The notes under the pieces: model-generated
What the model was told of the DNA's origin: nothing
The model's input: the letters and a program-made list of their open reading frames with translations, nothing else
The model's database searches: none
Position numbers and translations under genes: made by a program
Shown here: positions 7,733 through 16,297 of the stretch, piece by piece
How positions within the stretch are numbered: position 1 is the stretch's first letter
Layout: each line of letters starts with the position of its first letter
NCBI GenBank assembly: GCA_934667175.1
Contig: CAKULN010000052.1
Span: forward strand, 1-19,303
Source: an uncultured Bacteroidales bacterium
GTDB lineage: Bacteria; Bacteroidota; Bacteroidia; Bacteroidales; UBA932
Length of the DNA: 19,303 nt
Reading direction: 5' to 3'

Positions 7733-9640
7733 ATGAAGTCAAGATTCAGAAATCTTTATCCGCTCTTTCTTGCAGCGCTCGCCGTGACGGCGGCCTGCTC
7801 GAAACAGGAGACGGTTCAGGATGAACCCGAAACCGGCGGTGCTATTGTCATCAACGAGGGCATAGGCGAGGTCGTGAAGGGAGAACTCCTGATTCAGGTA
7901 AGGCCCGCTGCATCGACGAAGGCGGGCGGTGACATACAGGACGCAATGGCCGGAACCGACGAGATTGCGGAGGTTCTCGGCGCCACGGGACACTTCCGCC
8001 TTGAGCGGCTGTTCCCGGAGTGCGGCAGGTTCGAGGCCCGGACAAAGGCCGAGGGACTTGACCGCTGGTATGTGGCAAGCTTCGACAAGTCGGTGGAGAC
8101 ATCTGCCATGGTCCGTCAGCTCAGGCGCTGCGGCTCGGTCGAGTGCATCGAATACCCGATGCAGATCACTATGGCCGATGAGGACAGTTTTGCTCCATTC
8201 TCCGCAGTTCCGGAGAAACTTGCATCTGCAAAGGCTCAGGTGACGAGGAAGAACACCTTCCCGTTCAACGAGAGTTCCGACGTGCAGCAGAAGCAGTGGC
8301 ACTACAACAACCCCGGCTCGGTCTTCGGACGGCAGAGCCTCACGGGTGCGGATGCCAACGTCTGGGCTGCATGGACCCTTGAGACCGGCAATCCGGACGT
8401 GATTGTGGCCGTGATTGACCAGGGCGTGAAGCCGGACCATGAGGATCTTGCGGCGAATATGTGGGTGAACGAGGGTGAGATTCCCGGCAATGGGATAGAC
8501 GACGACGGCAATGGCTATATCGATGACGTCTATGGCTACAACTACAACAACGGCAACGGAACGATTACAACATCCGCCTCCCTCTCGCACGGCACTCATG
8601 TCGCTGGCACGATAGCGGCGGTGAACAACAACGGCATTGGCGTGAACGGCATTGCGGGCGGCTCTGGAAACGGGGACGGCGTGAGAATCATGACTCTCCA
8701 GTGTCTCGGCAGCAGCGACAGCGGTGAGTCGGGAGCCGGACTTGCTGGCACGGTGCGCGCGATGAAGTATGCCGCCGACAACGGCGCGGTAATCTGTCAG
8801 AACAGCTGGGGCTACGACACGAAGCTGAGCTGGAACAAGTGGACGAGAAGCTCCTATGGTGCGCTGAGGCGTGCGATGGACTATTTCATCAAATATGCGG
8901 GCGTGGATGAGAACGGCAACCAGACCGGTCCGATGAAGGGCGGAATCATCATCTTCGCCGCGGGCAACGAGGCCGTCAGCTACGACTCCTACCCGGCCGC
9001 TGACAAGAGCGTGGTGAGCGTGGCCTCGTACTCCTATCTCGGCGACGCGGCGATATACACGAACTACGGAACATGGATTGACATCTCCGCTCCGGGCGGG
9101 GACACATATGTTGACAGCAGCAACGGCGGGATTTACAGCACCCTTGTCGGAGAGAACGGGGAGTCCTCCTACGGCTTCCAACAGGGTACGTCCATGGCTT
9201 GTCCTCATGTGAGCGGCGCCTGCGCCCTTGCAGTTTCCTACTACTACGGCAAGGACAAGCGCATGGGACTCACTCCGGACAGGCTCCGCGCCGCTCTGCT
9301 CAGTTCCGCACGGCCGTTCGGCTCCTCCCTCAGCAGCGCATACGCCGGAAAGATGGGCGCGGGGATGCTCGACACATGGAACTTCCTGAGATACATGGAC
9401 TTCCTCGGCGATGTTCCCGACCTTTCAATGAAGGTAGGGGAGTCGGTCACGGTGGCTCTTGCTGAATATTTTCCGTCATTGCAGGTGGTTTCCTACTCCG
9501 TCTCCGACGAGTCCGTTGTCGGGGCGGCGCTTGACGGCGAAGCTCTCGTGCTCACGGGAAAGGCCGCAGGAAAGGCCACTGTCACGCTTTCCGACGGGAA
9601 CGCGCTTTACAAGGAATTTGAAATTACGGTAAGCAAATGA
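7733..9640 (+). CDS. Subtilisin-family (S8) serine protease, surface lipoprotein
   Basis: The ATG at 7733 gives a lipoprotein signal with lipobox TAAC (Cys22); an in-frame TTG at 7724 lies inside the previous gene's stop region and is rejected. Residues ~45-150 look like a fervidolysin-type propeptide (GELLIQVRP ... WYVASFD ... VECIEYPMQI). The catalytic domain (~180-555) holds all the residues of an active S8 enzyme: Asp229 in VIVAVIDQGV, His286 in SHGTHVAGT, Asn412 in FAAGNE and Ser487 in GTSMACPHVSG. Between Asp and His lies an acidic NGIDDDGNGYIDD stretch, a probable calcium loop common in this subgroup. The last ~75 residues form a Big2/BACON-like Ig domain. The enzyme would cleave proteins outside the outer membrane or on its surface. 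Its stop overlaps the next gene's start (ATGA), implying coupled translation. It is the only clear enzyme in the operon. Confidence 0.95.
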   Translation: MKSRFRNLYPLFLAALAVTAACSKQETVQDEPETGGAIVINEGIGEVVKGELLIQVRPAASTKAGGDIQDAMAGTDEIAEVLGATGHFRLERLFPECGRFEARTKAEGLDRWYVASFDKSVETSAMVRQLRRCGSVECIEYPMQITMADEDSFAPFSAVPEKLASAKAQVTRKNTFPFNESSDVQQKQWHYNNPGSVFGRQSLTGADANVWAAWTLETGNPDVIVAVIDQGVKPDHEDLAANMWVNEGEIPGNGIDDDGNGYIDDVYGYNYNNGNGTITTSASLSHGTHVAGTIAAVNNNGIGVNGIAGGSGNGDGVRIMTLQCLGSSDSGESGAGLAGTVRAMKYAADNGAVICQNSWGYDTKLSWNKWTRSSYGALRRAMDYFIKYAGVDENGNQTGPMKGGIIIFAAGNEAVSYDSYPAADKSVVSVASYSYLGDAAIYTNYGTWIDISAPGGDTYVDSSNGGIYSTLVGENGESSYGFQQGTSMACPHVSGACALAVSYYYGKDKRMGLTPDRLRAALLSSARPFGSSLSSAYAGKMGAGMLDTWNFLRYMDFLGDVPDLSMKVGESVTVALAEYFPSLQVVSYSVSDESVVGAALDGEALVLTGKAAGKATVTLSDGNALYKEFEITVSK

Positions 9641-11499
9641 GAAAGCCGGTTATAGAAAGATTGTTTTTTGTGCTTGCTGCGGCATCTGCCGCGGCGGGCT
9701 GCGTGAAGGATGCCGTCGAAGCGGCGTCGGGTCCGCTCCCCGAGCCGGAGGTTGTGGTGAGCGACATCACCTGCACCTCCTTCAAGGTTTCGTGGAAGTA
9801 TGTTACGGATGCAGGGTCATACACCTATACGTTTAACGGCGGCGAGGAAACCGAGACGCGGGACAACAGCCTCGTATTCAGCGAACTCTCGCCGAATCAG
9901 TCCTATACTTTCGCGGTGTGTGCCAATGCCGGTTCTAACGGCAGTTACACCGCGTCCAAGTTTGTTAATCTGCGCATCACGACGGAGGACTACAGCTCCC
10001 TCTCCGCTCCGGAGCCGACCTTGGTCGCGGCATATATGTCAAAGACCATCATACAGTGGAACTCGGTTTATGGCGCTTCGGAGTATGAGTATTCCGTGGG
10101 GCCGTTCAGCGGAAAGACGGAAACCTGTTCCGTGGAAATCGGCGGACTTGATGGCGCGACTGAATATGTCTTTGAGATAAAGGCGCTTTCGGACGACGAG
10201 TATGTCACGGAGTCGCCTGCCGCACAGCTGAAATTCACGACCAGTCCGGAGTCTGAGGACATCCCCCAGATTATTGTGGCTCATGTCGAGACGGGTTCTG
10301 ACTATTGCCAGTTCAATGTCTATGCGGTGGCTGACACGCGCTATCTTTATTTCGGAGTGCCGGCCTCATATTTCGCGAAATATACGGATACTCAGATTCG
10401 TGACAACTATCTCAATGGATTTATTGCGGCGCTTGAGGATGCCGGTTACAGCATTTCCTCCGGCATTCAGCAGTATTCATATACCGGCACAGCAAGTTTT
10501 GTCGAGACTCCGCTCTATCCGCAGATGAGCTACTGCATTGTGGCCTTCGGCGTTAACACAGACGGTCAGGCGACCACTCCGCTCTACAAGTTTGAGACAA
10601 AGACTCTTGCGGACGAGGCTTCTCCGATTCCTGATGTCAGCGGCGCTGACTGGTTCAGCCAGAGACTGTTTCACAGGATTTATGGCGCATACAATGCGTC
10701 GAACAGTCTTTGGGTCACATGGAAAGGAACAGATGTCGTGGAGTTTTATGAACTCATGACATCCACCCGTTCATATAGGCTCTACTTTAACAGCGACCCA
10801 TCCCTCTTCCGGCAATATGTAAAGGCGAGGGGTACAAAGGTAGTGGAGAGTGAGACGATTGATGCGGTTAACTCTGCTTCCGGATTCGGAACGAGATTTT
10901 CAGGAAATATAAGTTCCGCAACCTCATACACCCTCGGCGCAATGGCCATAAATTCCGCGAATGATACGACCTTTGTCGTGAACTCGCTTCCGACGAAGGC
11001 TTCCGCCAGCTATTACGACTGGGCACAGGTCACCCTCGGAGCGTCCGAGTCGGGCACATCCGCCCTCGCCGGCGTGTTCCAGTTCGCCTATGACGACGAG
11101 TCCGGTGACCTGAACCTTCAGATAAAGGGTGTCAGATACTGTTTCTGCAAGGTCTCTGAGCTGAGCGGAATCTCCACCGACCATGCAGCTGAAATCGTCG
11201 CCTCCCGAGGGACTGACCTTCCGCAGTCGAACATCGACATCATGAACCTCACTGGCAAGTTCACCCTGTCCTTCGGGACCGAGGGCGCGGCGCTTGAGCC
11301 GGAGACTCAGTACATCCTGCTCGCTACCTTCACCGAGCGCAGCGGGGACACGGCAACCCGGTTTGCCACGGCGACCACCGGAGCCGCGTCCGGGAAATCT
11401 ACGACAAGGGCTGCCGGCGGAACTCCTAAGGCTCGCATCGAGTTCAATGCTCCGGTTCTGATTGACACATATTCTCCGGTTGTGGGAGACAAATTTTAA
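9637..11499 (+). CDS. Fibronectin type III lipoprotein with Tyr-rich modules
   Basis: The 620-residue protein begins at an ATG overlapping the protease stop by four bases. Its signal ends AAGC (lipid Cys22) followed by VKDAVE. Two fibronectin type III domains are evident at ~32-112 (TSFKVSWKYVTDAGSYTYTF ... LSPNQSYTFAV) and ~120-205 (TIIQWNSVYGASEYEYSVG ... LDGATEYVFEIKAL). Residues ~208-330 repeat the module of the two BACON paralogues (TRYLYFGVPASYFAKY ... LYPQMSYCIVAFGV ... KFETKT). Two more diverged units follow at ~335-470 and ~470-600 (RYCFCKVSELSG ... LEPETQYILLATF). No catalytic motif is seen. Tight coupling to the protease gene suggests that the two products act together, perhaps with this one presenting substrate. 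The stop codon TAA is part of the Shine-Dalgarno sequence of the SusC gene that follows. Confidence 0.85.
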   Translation: MRKPVIERLFFVLAAASAAAGCVKDAVEAASGPLPEPEVVVSDITCTSFKVSWKYVTDAGSYTYTFNGGEETETRDNSLVFSELSPNQSYTFAVCANAGSNGSYTASKFVNLRITTEDYSSLSAPEPTLVAAYMSKTIIQWNSVYGASEYEYSVGPFSGKTETCSVEIGGLDGATEYVFEIKALSDDEYVTESPAAQLKFTTSPESEDIPQIIVAHVETGSDYCQFNVYAVADTRYLYFGVPASYFAKYTDTQIRDNYLNGFIAALEDAGYSISSGIQQYSYTGTASFVETPLYPQMSYCIVAFGVNTDGQATTPLYKFETKTLADEASPIPDVSGADWFSQRLFHRIYGAYNASNSLWVTWKGTDVVEFYELMTSTRSYRLYFNSDPSLFRQYVKARGTKVVESETIDAVNSASGFGTRFSGNISSATSYTLGAMAINSANDTTFVVNSLPTKASASYYDWAQVTLGASESGTSALAGVFQFAYDDESGDLNLQIKGVRYCFCKVSELSGISTDHAAEIVASRGTDLPQSNIDIMNLTGKFTLSFGTEGAALEPETQYILLATFTERSGDTATRFATATTGAASGKSTTRAAGGTPKARIEFNAPVLIDTYSPVVGDKF

Positions 11500-11504
11500 G
11501 GAGG
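11497..11504 (+). promoter_or_regulatory. Strong Shine-Dalgarno site for the SusC gene, embedding the upstream stop codon
   Basis: TAAGGAGG is fully complementary to the canonical anti-SD end of 16S rRNA and lies 7 bases before the ATG at 11512. Its first three bases are the stop codon of the fibronectin-domain gene. Most starts in this window have no such site, as is usual in Bacteroidota. It favours 11512 over the in-frame ATG at 11518 as the true start. Confidence 0.7.
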
Positions 11505-11511
11505 GGAGAAA

Positions 11512-14500
11512 ATGCATATGAAGATTAAATCATTATATATCATTGTTTTGTGCTTCCTTTTGGCATCCGTCTCCGCGCTTGCGCAGCAGAAGATCACCGT
11601 CACCGGACGGGTCGTTGACAAAGACGGCACTCCGGTCATCAGCGCAGGCGTGTTCGTCAAGGGTACGACCAACGGAACGGTCACGGATTTTGAAGGAAAC
11701 TATGTGCTGAATCAGGTTCCTGTCGATGCGGTGCTCACCGCCAGTAACCTCGGCTACGCGGAGAGCGAACGTCCGGTTGAAGGCAAGTCTGTCGTGGACT
11801 TTGTTCTTCAGGACGAATCCGTTGTGCTTGACGACGTGATTGTCGTGGCCTACGGAACGGCCAAGAAGGAATCGTTCACCGGTTCGGCGAGCGTCGTCAA
11901 GGGTGAAGAACTGGGCAAGCGTCCGGTCGGAAACCTCACAAAGTCGTTTGAAGGAACGGTTGCCGGTGTTCAGGTCACTTCCGGCGGCGGACAGCCGGGC
12001 GAGGGCGCGTCAATCATGGTGCGCGGCGTCGGTTCTGTCAATGCCTCGTCGTCTCCGCTGTATGTGGTCGATGGCGTGCCTTACGACGGAGCGATAAGTT
12101 CCATCAACCCCGCCGACATAGAGACTATGACCGTGCTCAAGGATGCGTCCGCAGGTGCGCTCTACGGAGCGAGGGGCGCGAACGGAGTCATCGTCATCAC
12201 GACCAAGAAGGGCAGCGCCGACAAGGTGAACATAAACTACAAGGGCAACTTCGGCATCGCCTCACGTGCGCTTCCGCGCTACGACCTCGTCGGGATGTCG
12301 GACTATGTTGAGCTGACCTACGAGGCTCTGTTCAACTCCGTGCGTTATGCAGAGAAGAACGCCATGGACGATGAGGGTGCGGCGGCGTATGCGGCTTCAC
12401 ATCTCGGCGAGTCCATCGGCGGCCTCAAGAATCCCGAGTACTACAATCCCTATAAGAACTACACTTGGGACACGCTCATCGACCAGACGACAGGAAAGAT
12501 AAAGTCCGACGCTAAGGCCGCATGGGACGAGAACTGGATGGACGAAATCAGCGACAACAAGGCTTTCCGCACGGAGCACATTCTTTCGGTGAGCGGCGGA
12601 ACGGAGAAGACGAGCTATCTCTATTCAATTGGCTACTACAAGGAGAACGGCACTCTTCAGAACACCGACTTCGACCGTTTCACAGGAAGAATCAGCGGTG
12701 ACGTGCAGGCAACGGACTGGTTCAAGCTCGGAATGAGCGCAAACCTCGCACATTCGGACTCCAATTTCCAGAATGCCAGCGGTTCCGAGGTATCCAACGT
12801 GTGGTACACCGCCCAGTTCATGGCGCCGGTCTATCCTGTCTATCTCAAGGACATGGACGGAAACAACGTCCTCGACGCGAACGGCAATCTTCAGTACGAG
12901 TACGGTACAGTCGATGACAACGGCTATGCCAACCGTATCACCGCGCAGGGATTCAACTCCAAGGCGGAACTCTACAACAACAAGGCGTACTATAAGCGCA
13001 ACTCTGTGTCCGCAAGGTCTTTCGCCAAGTTCGGAACCACGCACAAGGACTCTCCGCTCTACGGGCTTGACTTCACGGTGAACTTCGGCGTGGATTTCAC
13101 CGATTACGGGGCGACCGGCGTGAGCGACAAGTATCACGGAAATGCGGCGAGTCAGGGGGGAACGGTGGCCAAGACCAACACAAGGACGCTGAGCTACACC
13201 CTGAATGAACTTGTCACTTGGCAAAGGGATTTCGGTGACCATTCCATAAACCTTCTTGCTGGTCATGAGTACTATCGCTACAACTACAACTATGCGGGAG
13301 CATCCAAGAGCGGAATCGTCGCCGGCATCGACGAGCTCGGTGCGGCGGTGACGACTATGGGCAACACCTCATATTCCCACAATTACGCGATAGAGTCGGT
13401 TCTCGCTAGAGCCAACTACGGCTATGCTGACAAGTACTACTTTGACGCATCGTGGCGAACCGACGGCTCGTCGCGCTTCTACAAGGACAACCGCTGGGGC
13501 AATTTCTGGTCCGTGGGCGCGTCATGGCGAATCACCAACGAGGATTTCATGGCAGGAACATCGTCATGGCTCAATAACCTCACGGCGAAGATTTCCTACG
13601 GCGTTCAGGGTAACGACAACCTCGGCTCATACTACGCTTGGCAGGGGCTGTTCGACTACGGATGGTCCAACGGGACCCGCCCCGGAGCCACAGCCACTTC
13701 CCTTGAGAACCGTCTCGTGACCTGGGAGAAGAACGGCAACCTGAACACCGGCATCGAGGCGACCCTGTTCGGCGGAAGGCTCACCACGACCATCGAGTAC
13801 TACAACCGCTACACGCGGGATATGCTCCTGAACAATCCGCTCGCGATTTCATCCGGATTCACGGGATTCGACGACAATGTCGGCGCAATGATGAATCAGG
13901 GCTTCGAGGCTTCGTTCCGAGGGGTCATATTTGAACGGGAGAATTTCCATTGGGACGCGACGGCGATGGTCTCGCTCAACAGGAACAAGGTGAAGGCAAT
14001 CACTTCTTCGCAGGATGTGATAAACTACGGTAGCATGGTGATTGAGGTTGGCAAGCCGATATATACCTTCTATATGTCCAAGTCGGCCGGAGTGTCTCCG
14101 GAAACCGGGAAACAACTCTACTACGCCTATTACCGCTATGCCGTGGATGAGAGCGGCGCGATGATTACCGAGCGCTGTCCTGAATATGTCACTGACAACG
14201 TGGGACTTGCGTCACTCAGCAAGTATTACTACGGCAGCCGTCAGGCTCTCTTCTCGGGAAGTTTCGCGTCGAATTTCGTCATATTCAAAAATTTCGATCT
14301 CTCGTTCCTCACGACCTATTCCGTCGGAGGCAAGATTCTCGACGGGCTTTACAATGGTGCGATGAACGTTACTTACGCCGGAAACAACTGGCACAAGAAC
14401 AAGCTGCGCCGCTGGAGGAAGAGCGGAGATGTGACCGATGTCCCTATGATCGAGATAGGCGGAAGCTACGCCTCCGTGGGCGAGTCGCTGATTGACGCCT

Positions 14501-14721
14501 CGTATTTCGCGATAAAGAACATAACTCTCGGATATACGATTCCGTCCAAACTGATGTCAAAGGCTAAAATCAAATCGTTCAGGGTGTTCTTTACGGCGGA
14601 CAACATCGCGCTGTTCAGCCACCTCGACGGGATGGATCCGCAGTACAACTTTGCAGGTACGGTTTCGTATTCATATTCGCCGTCAAGGGTACTTGCCCTT
14701 GGGCTTGACATAAACTTTTAG
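11512..14721 (+). CDS. SusC/RagA-family TonB-linked outer-membrane transporter
   Basis: The 1069-residue protein is typical in length for SusC/RagA. It has a Sec signal peptide (cleavage likely after ALA24), a carboxypeptidase-regulatory-like beta domain (~27-105, starting ITVTGRVVDKDGTPVISAGV), and the DDVIVVAYGT segment that precedes the plug (~107-116). The plug follows at ~117-240 with the family signatures IMVRGVGSVNASSSPLYVVD, DIETMTVLKDASAGALYGAR and GVIVITTKKG. The remaining ~830 residues form the 22-strand barrel and end in a terminal Phe (ALGLDINF), the usual outer-membrane insertion signal. It would import oligomeric ligands, with energy from TonB-ExbBD encoded elsewhere. The partner SusD gene follows after 6 bases. 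Placed after a protease gene and with no glycan-degrading gene nearby, peptides are a plausible cargo (inference, by analogy to RagAB). Confidence 0.96.
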   Translation: MHMKIKSLYIIVLCFLLASVSALAQQKITVTGRVVDKDGTPVISAGVFVKGTTNGTVTDFEGNYVLNQVPVDAVLTASNLGYAESERPVEGKSVVDFVLQDESVVLDDVIVVAYGTAKKESFTGSASVVKGEELGKRPVGNLTKSFEGTVAGVQVTSGGGQPGEGASIMVRGVGSVNASSSPLYVVDGVPYDGAISSINPADIETMTVLKDASAGALYGARGANGVIVITTKKGSADKVNINYKGNFGIASRALPRYDLVGMSDYVELTYEALFNSVRYAEKNAMDDEGAAAYAASHLGESIGGLKNPEYYNPYKNYTWDTLIDQTTGKIKSDAKAAWDENWMDEISDNKAFRTEHILSVSGGTEKTSYLYSIGYYKENGTLQNTDFDRFTGRISGDVQATDWFKLGMSANLAHSDSNFQNASGSEVSNVWYTAQFMAPVYPVYLKDMDGNNVLDANGNLQYEYGTVDDNGYANRITAQGFNSKAELYNNKAYYKRNSVSARSFAKFGTTHKDSPLYGLDFTVNFGVDFTDYGATGVSDKYHGNAASQGGTVAKTNTRTLSYTLNELVTWQRDFGDHSINLLAGHEYYRYNYNYAGASKSGIVAGIDELGAAVTTMGNTSYSHNYAIESVLARANYGYADKYYFDASWRTDGSSRFYKDNRWGNFWSVGASWRITNEDFMAGTSSWLNNLTAKISYGVQGNDNLGSYYAWQGLFDYGWSNGTRPGATATSLENRLVTWEKNGNLNTGIEATLFGGRLTTTIEYYNRYTRDMLLNNPLAISSGFTGFDDNVGAMMNQGFEASFRGVIFERENFHWDATAMVSLNRNKVKAITSSQDVINYGSMVIEVGKPIYTFYMSKSAGVSPETGKQLYYAYYRYAVDESGAMITERCPEYVTDNVGLASLSKYYYGSRQALFSGSFASNFVIFKNFDLSFLTTYSVGGKILDGLYNGAMNVTYAGNNWHKNKLRRWRKSGDVTDVPMIEIGGSYASVGESLIDASYFAIKNITLGYTIPSKLMSKAKIKSFRVFFTADNIALFSHLDGMDPQYNFAGTVSYSYSPSRVLALGLDINF

Positions 14722-14727
14722 GAGACA

Positions 14728-16275
14728 ATGAAGATGAAGAATAAGTTAATGATAATGCTGGCTGCCGTCCTATGTGCCGTGTCATGCGACCTTGAGTTTG
14801 CCCCGACCGATTCCGGTTCGGGAGACGAGCTCATCAAGGACGCCTCAAGTGCTGTTTCCATAATCGACGGGGTCTATCGCATGATGTGGACGGCCGGATG
14901 GTCAACGGGGGACAACACGCACCAGTGCTTCGGTATCTCTGCCTACAACATCGCCCTTGAAAGTATGGGGGATGATTTTATCATGCAGAGCCAGGGAAGC
15001 GGCTGGTTCTGGTTTGACCATTGCTACAATGTCAAGTCGTTCTACACCTCGGACGCTTTCCGCTCATACGACGTGTGGTACGCTAACTACACATGGATTT
15101 CCAACATGAACACCGTCCTGTCGGCCAAGGACTACATGAGCGGTTCTACAATTGACAGGGACTATGTGCTCGGCAGCGCCTATGCAATCAGGGGGCTGTC
15201 CTATTTCAATCTTGCCAATTGGTTCGCGCGCCCTCCGTACAGCGCCTTGCAGGACAAGTACCGCTGGCAGGATCCGGGCGTTCCGATTTACACCGAGCCT
15301 ACCGACAAGAACTTCGTCGGGAAGAAACGGGAAAAGCTCGATGTGGTATTCAAACAGATAAACGACGACCTCGACTCCGCGATTGTCTTCCTCGGCAGGG
15401 GAGAGAAGTCGGCTCTGGCAGGCAACAAGTCCCACATAAAGCTCAATGTGGCGCGTGCCCTCAAGGTTCGTGTCGCGCTTGCGACGGGCGACTGGCAGAC
15501 TGCGCTGGACAACGCCGAGGACATCATCGAGTCCAAGGAGTTCAAGATCGGCGGCGAGTCTGAACTGTTTGGCGGAATGAACGATATTTCGGCCTCCAAT
15601 GTCATGTGGGGAGCCGGAATCGAGAGCACGGAGCAGTCCGGAGCATATGCGGGATTCTTCACGCACATGGACAACGAGGAAGGCGCGTATGCGCAGCTGG
15701 CTCCGAAGCTCATAAGCAAGTCCCTCTATAACAAGATGAAGGACGGCGACATCCGCCGCGCATGGTGGGATCCGGAAAACGAGGAATCCCCTTATATCTC
15801 GGACAAGTTCCATTTCTCGAATGTTTCCGCATGGCTCGGAGACTACATCTACATGAGGGTTGAGGAAATGTATTTCGACGCCGCAGAGGCCGCGCTCAGG
15901 CTCGGGGACGAGGAGAAGGCGTATGGCTATCTCTCCGACGTGATGTCCGTCCGCTGCCCTGGGTATGATGCCTCGTACAAGAGCGGCACGCTTCTTGGCT
16001 CGACGACGAACTCATGGACGGAGTCCCTGCTTGAGGAGATTCTCATCCAGAAGAGGATCGAGCTCTGGGGCGAGTTCGGTCGTGTTGTAGATGTCCGTCG
16101 TCTGGGGCAGGGCATTGACAGGACTGCGGAGGACGGGTTTGCCGATGAGTGTCTGACGACGATGAGTGGTGTGAATCTCAAGAATCCCGAGACCTACGAC
16201 TGGGTGCTCACCATACCGCAGGACGAAATCAGCAATAACCCTAACATCAACGAGGAGGATCAGAATCCTTTGTAA
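14728..16275 (+). CDS. SusD/RagB-family substrate-binding lipoprotein
   Basis: The 515-residue lipoprotein has lipobox AVSC (Cys20) and an N-terminal segment typical of the family (DELIKDASSAVSIIDGVYRM). Further family landmarks are the helical repeat YAIRGLSYFNLANWFARPPY (~152-171), GVPIYTEPT, and the C-terminal signature KRIELWGEFGRVVDVRRL (~451-468). It ends in NPNINEEDQNPL, as SusD proteins commonly do. It would form the lid over the SusC barrel and capture the ligand at the cell surface. The start could be 14728 or the in-frame ATG at 14734; AGGAG at 14720-14724 lies 3 and 9 bases before them respectively, so 14734 has the better spacing. The difference is two residues. Confidence 0.95.
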   Translation: MKMKNKLMIMLAAVLCAVSCDLEFAPTDSGSGDELIKDASSAVSIIDGVYRMMWTAGWSTGDNTHQCFGISAYNIALESMGDDFIMQSQGSGWFWFDHCYNVKSFYTSDAFRSYDVWYANYTWISNMNTVLSAKDYMSGSTIDRDYVLGSAYAIRGLSYFNLANWFARPPYSALQDKYRWQDPGVPIYTEPTDKNFVGKKREKLDVVFKQINDDLDSAIVFLGRGEKSALAGNKSHIKLNVARALKVRVALATGDWQTALDNAEDIIESKEFKIGGESELFGGMNDISASNVMWGAGIESTEQSGAYAGFFTHMDNEEGAYAQLAPKLISKSLYNKMKDGDIRRAWWDPENEESPYISDKFHFSNVSAWLGDYIYMRVEEMYFDAAEAALRLGDEEKAYGYLSDVMSVRCPGYDASYKSGTLLGSTTNSWTESLLEEILIQKRIELWGEFGRVVDVRRLGQGIDRTAEDGFADECLTTMSGVNLKNPETYDWVLTIPQDEISNNPNINEEDQNPL

Positions 16276-16297
16276 CATAAATTAGGAGTATATTCCG

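Noticed and set aside
7739..9208. 489-codon open frame antisense to the protease gene
   Set aside because: The plus strand encodes an unmistakable S8 protease with all catalytic residues. The antisense frame is open because of GC-rich third positions, and its product is low-complexity, rich in Val, Arg and His.
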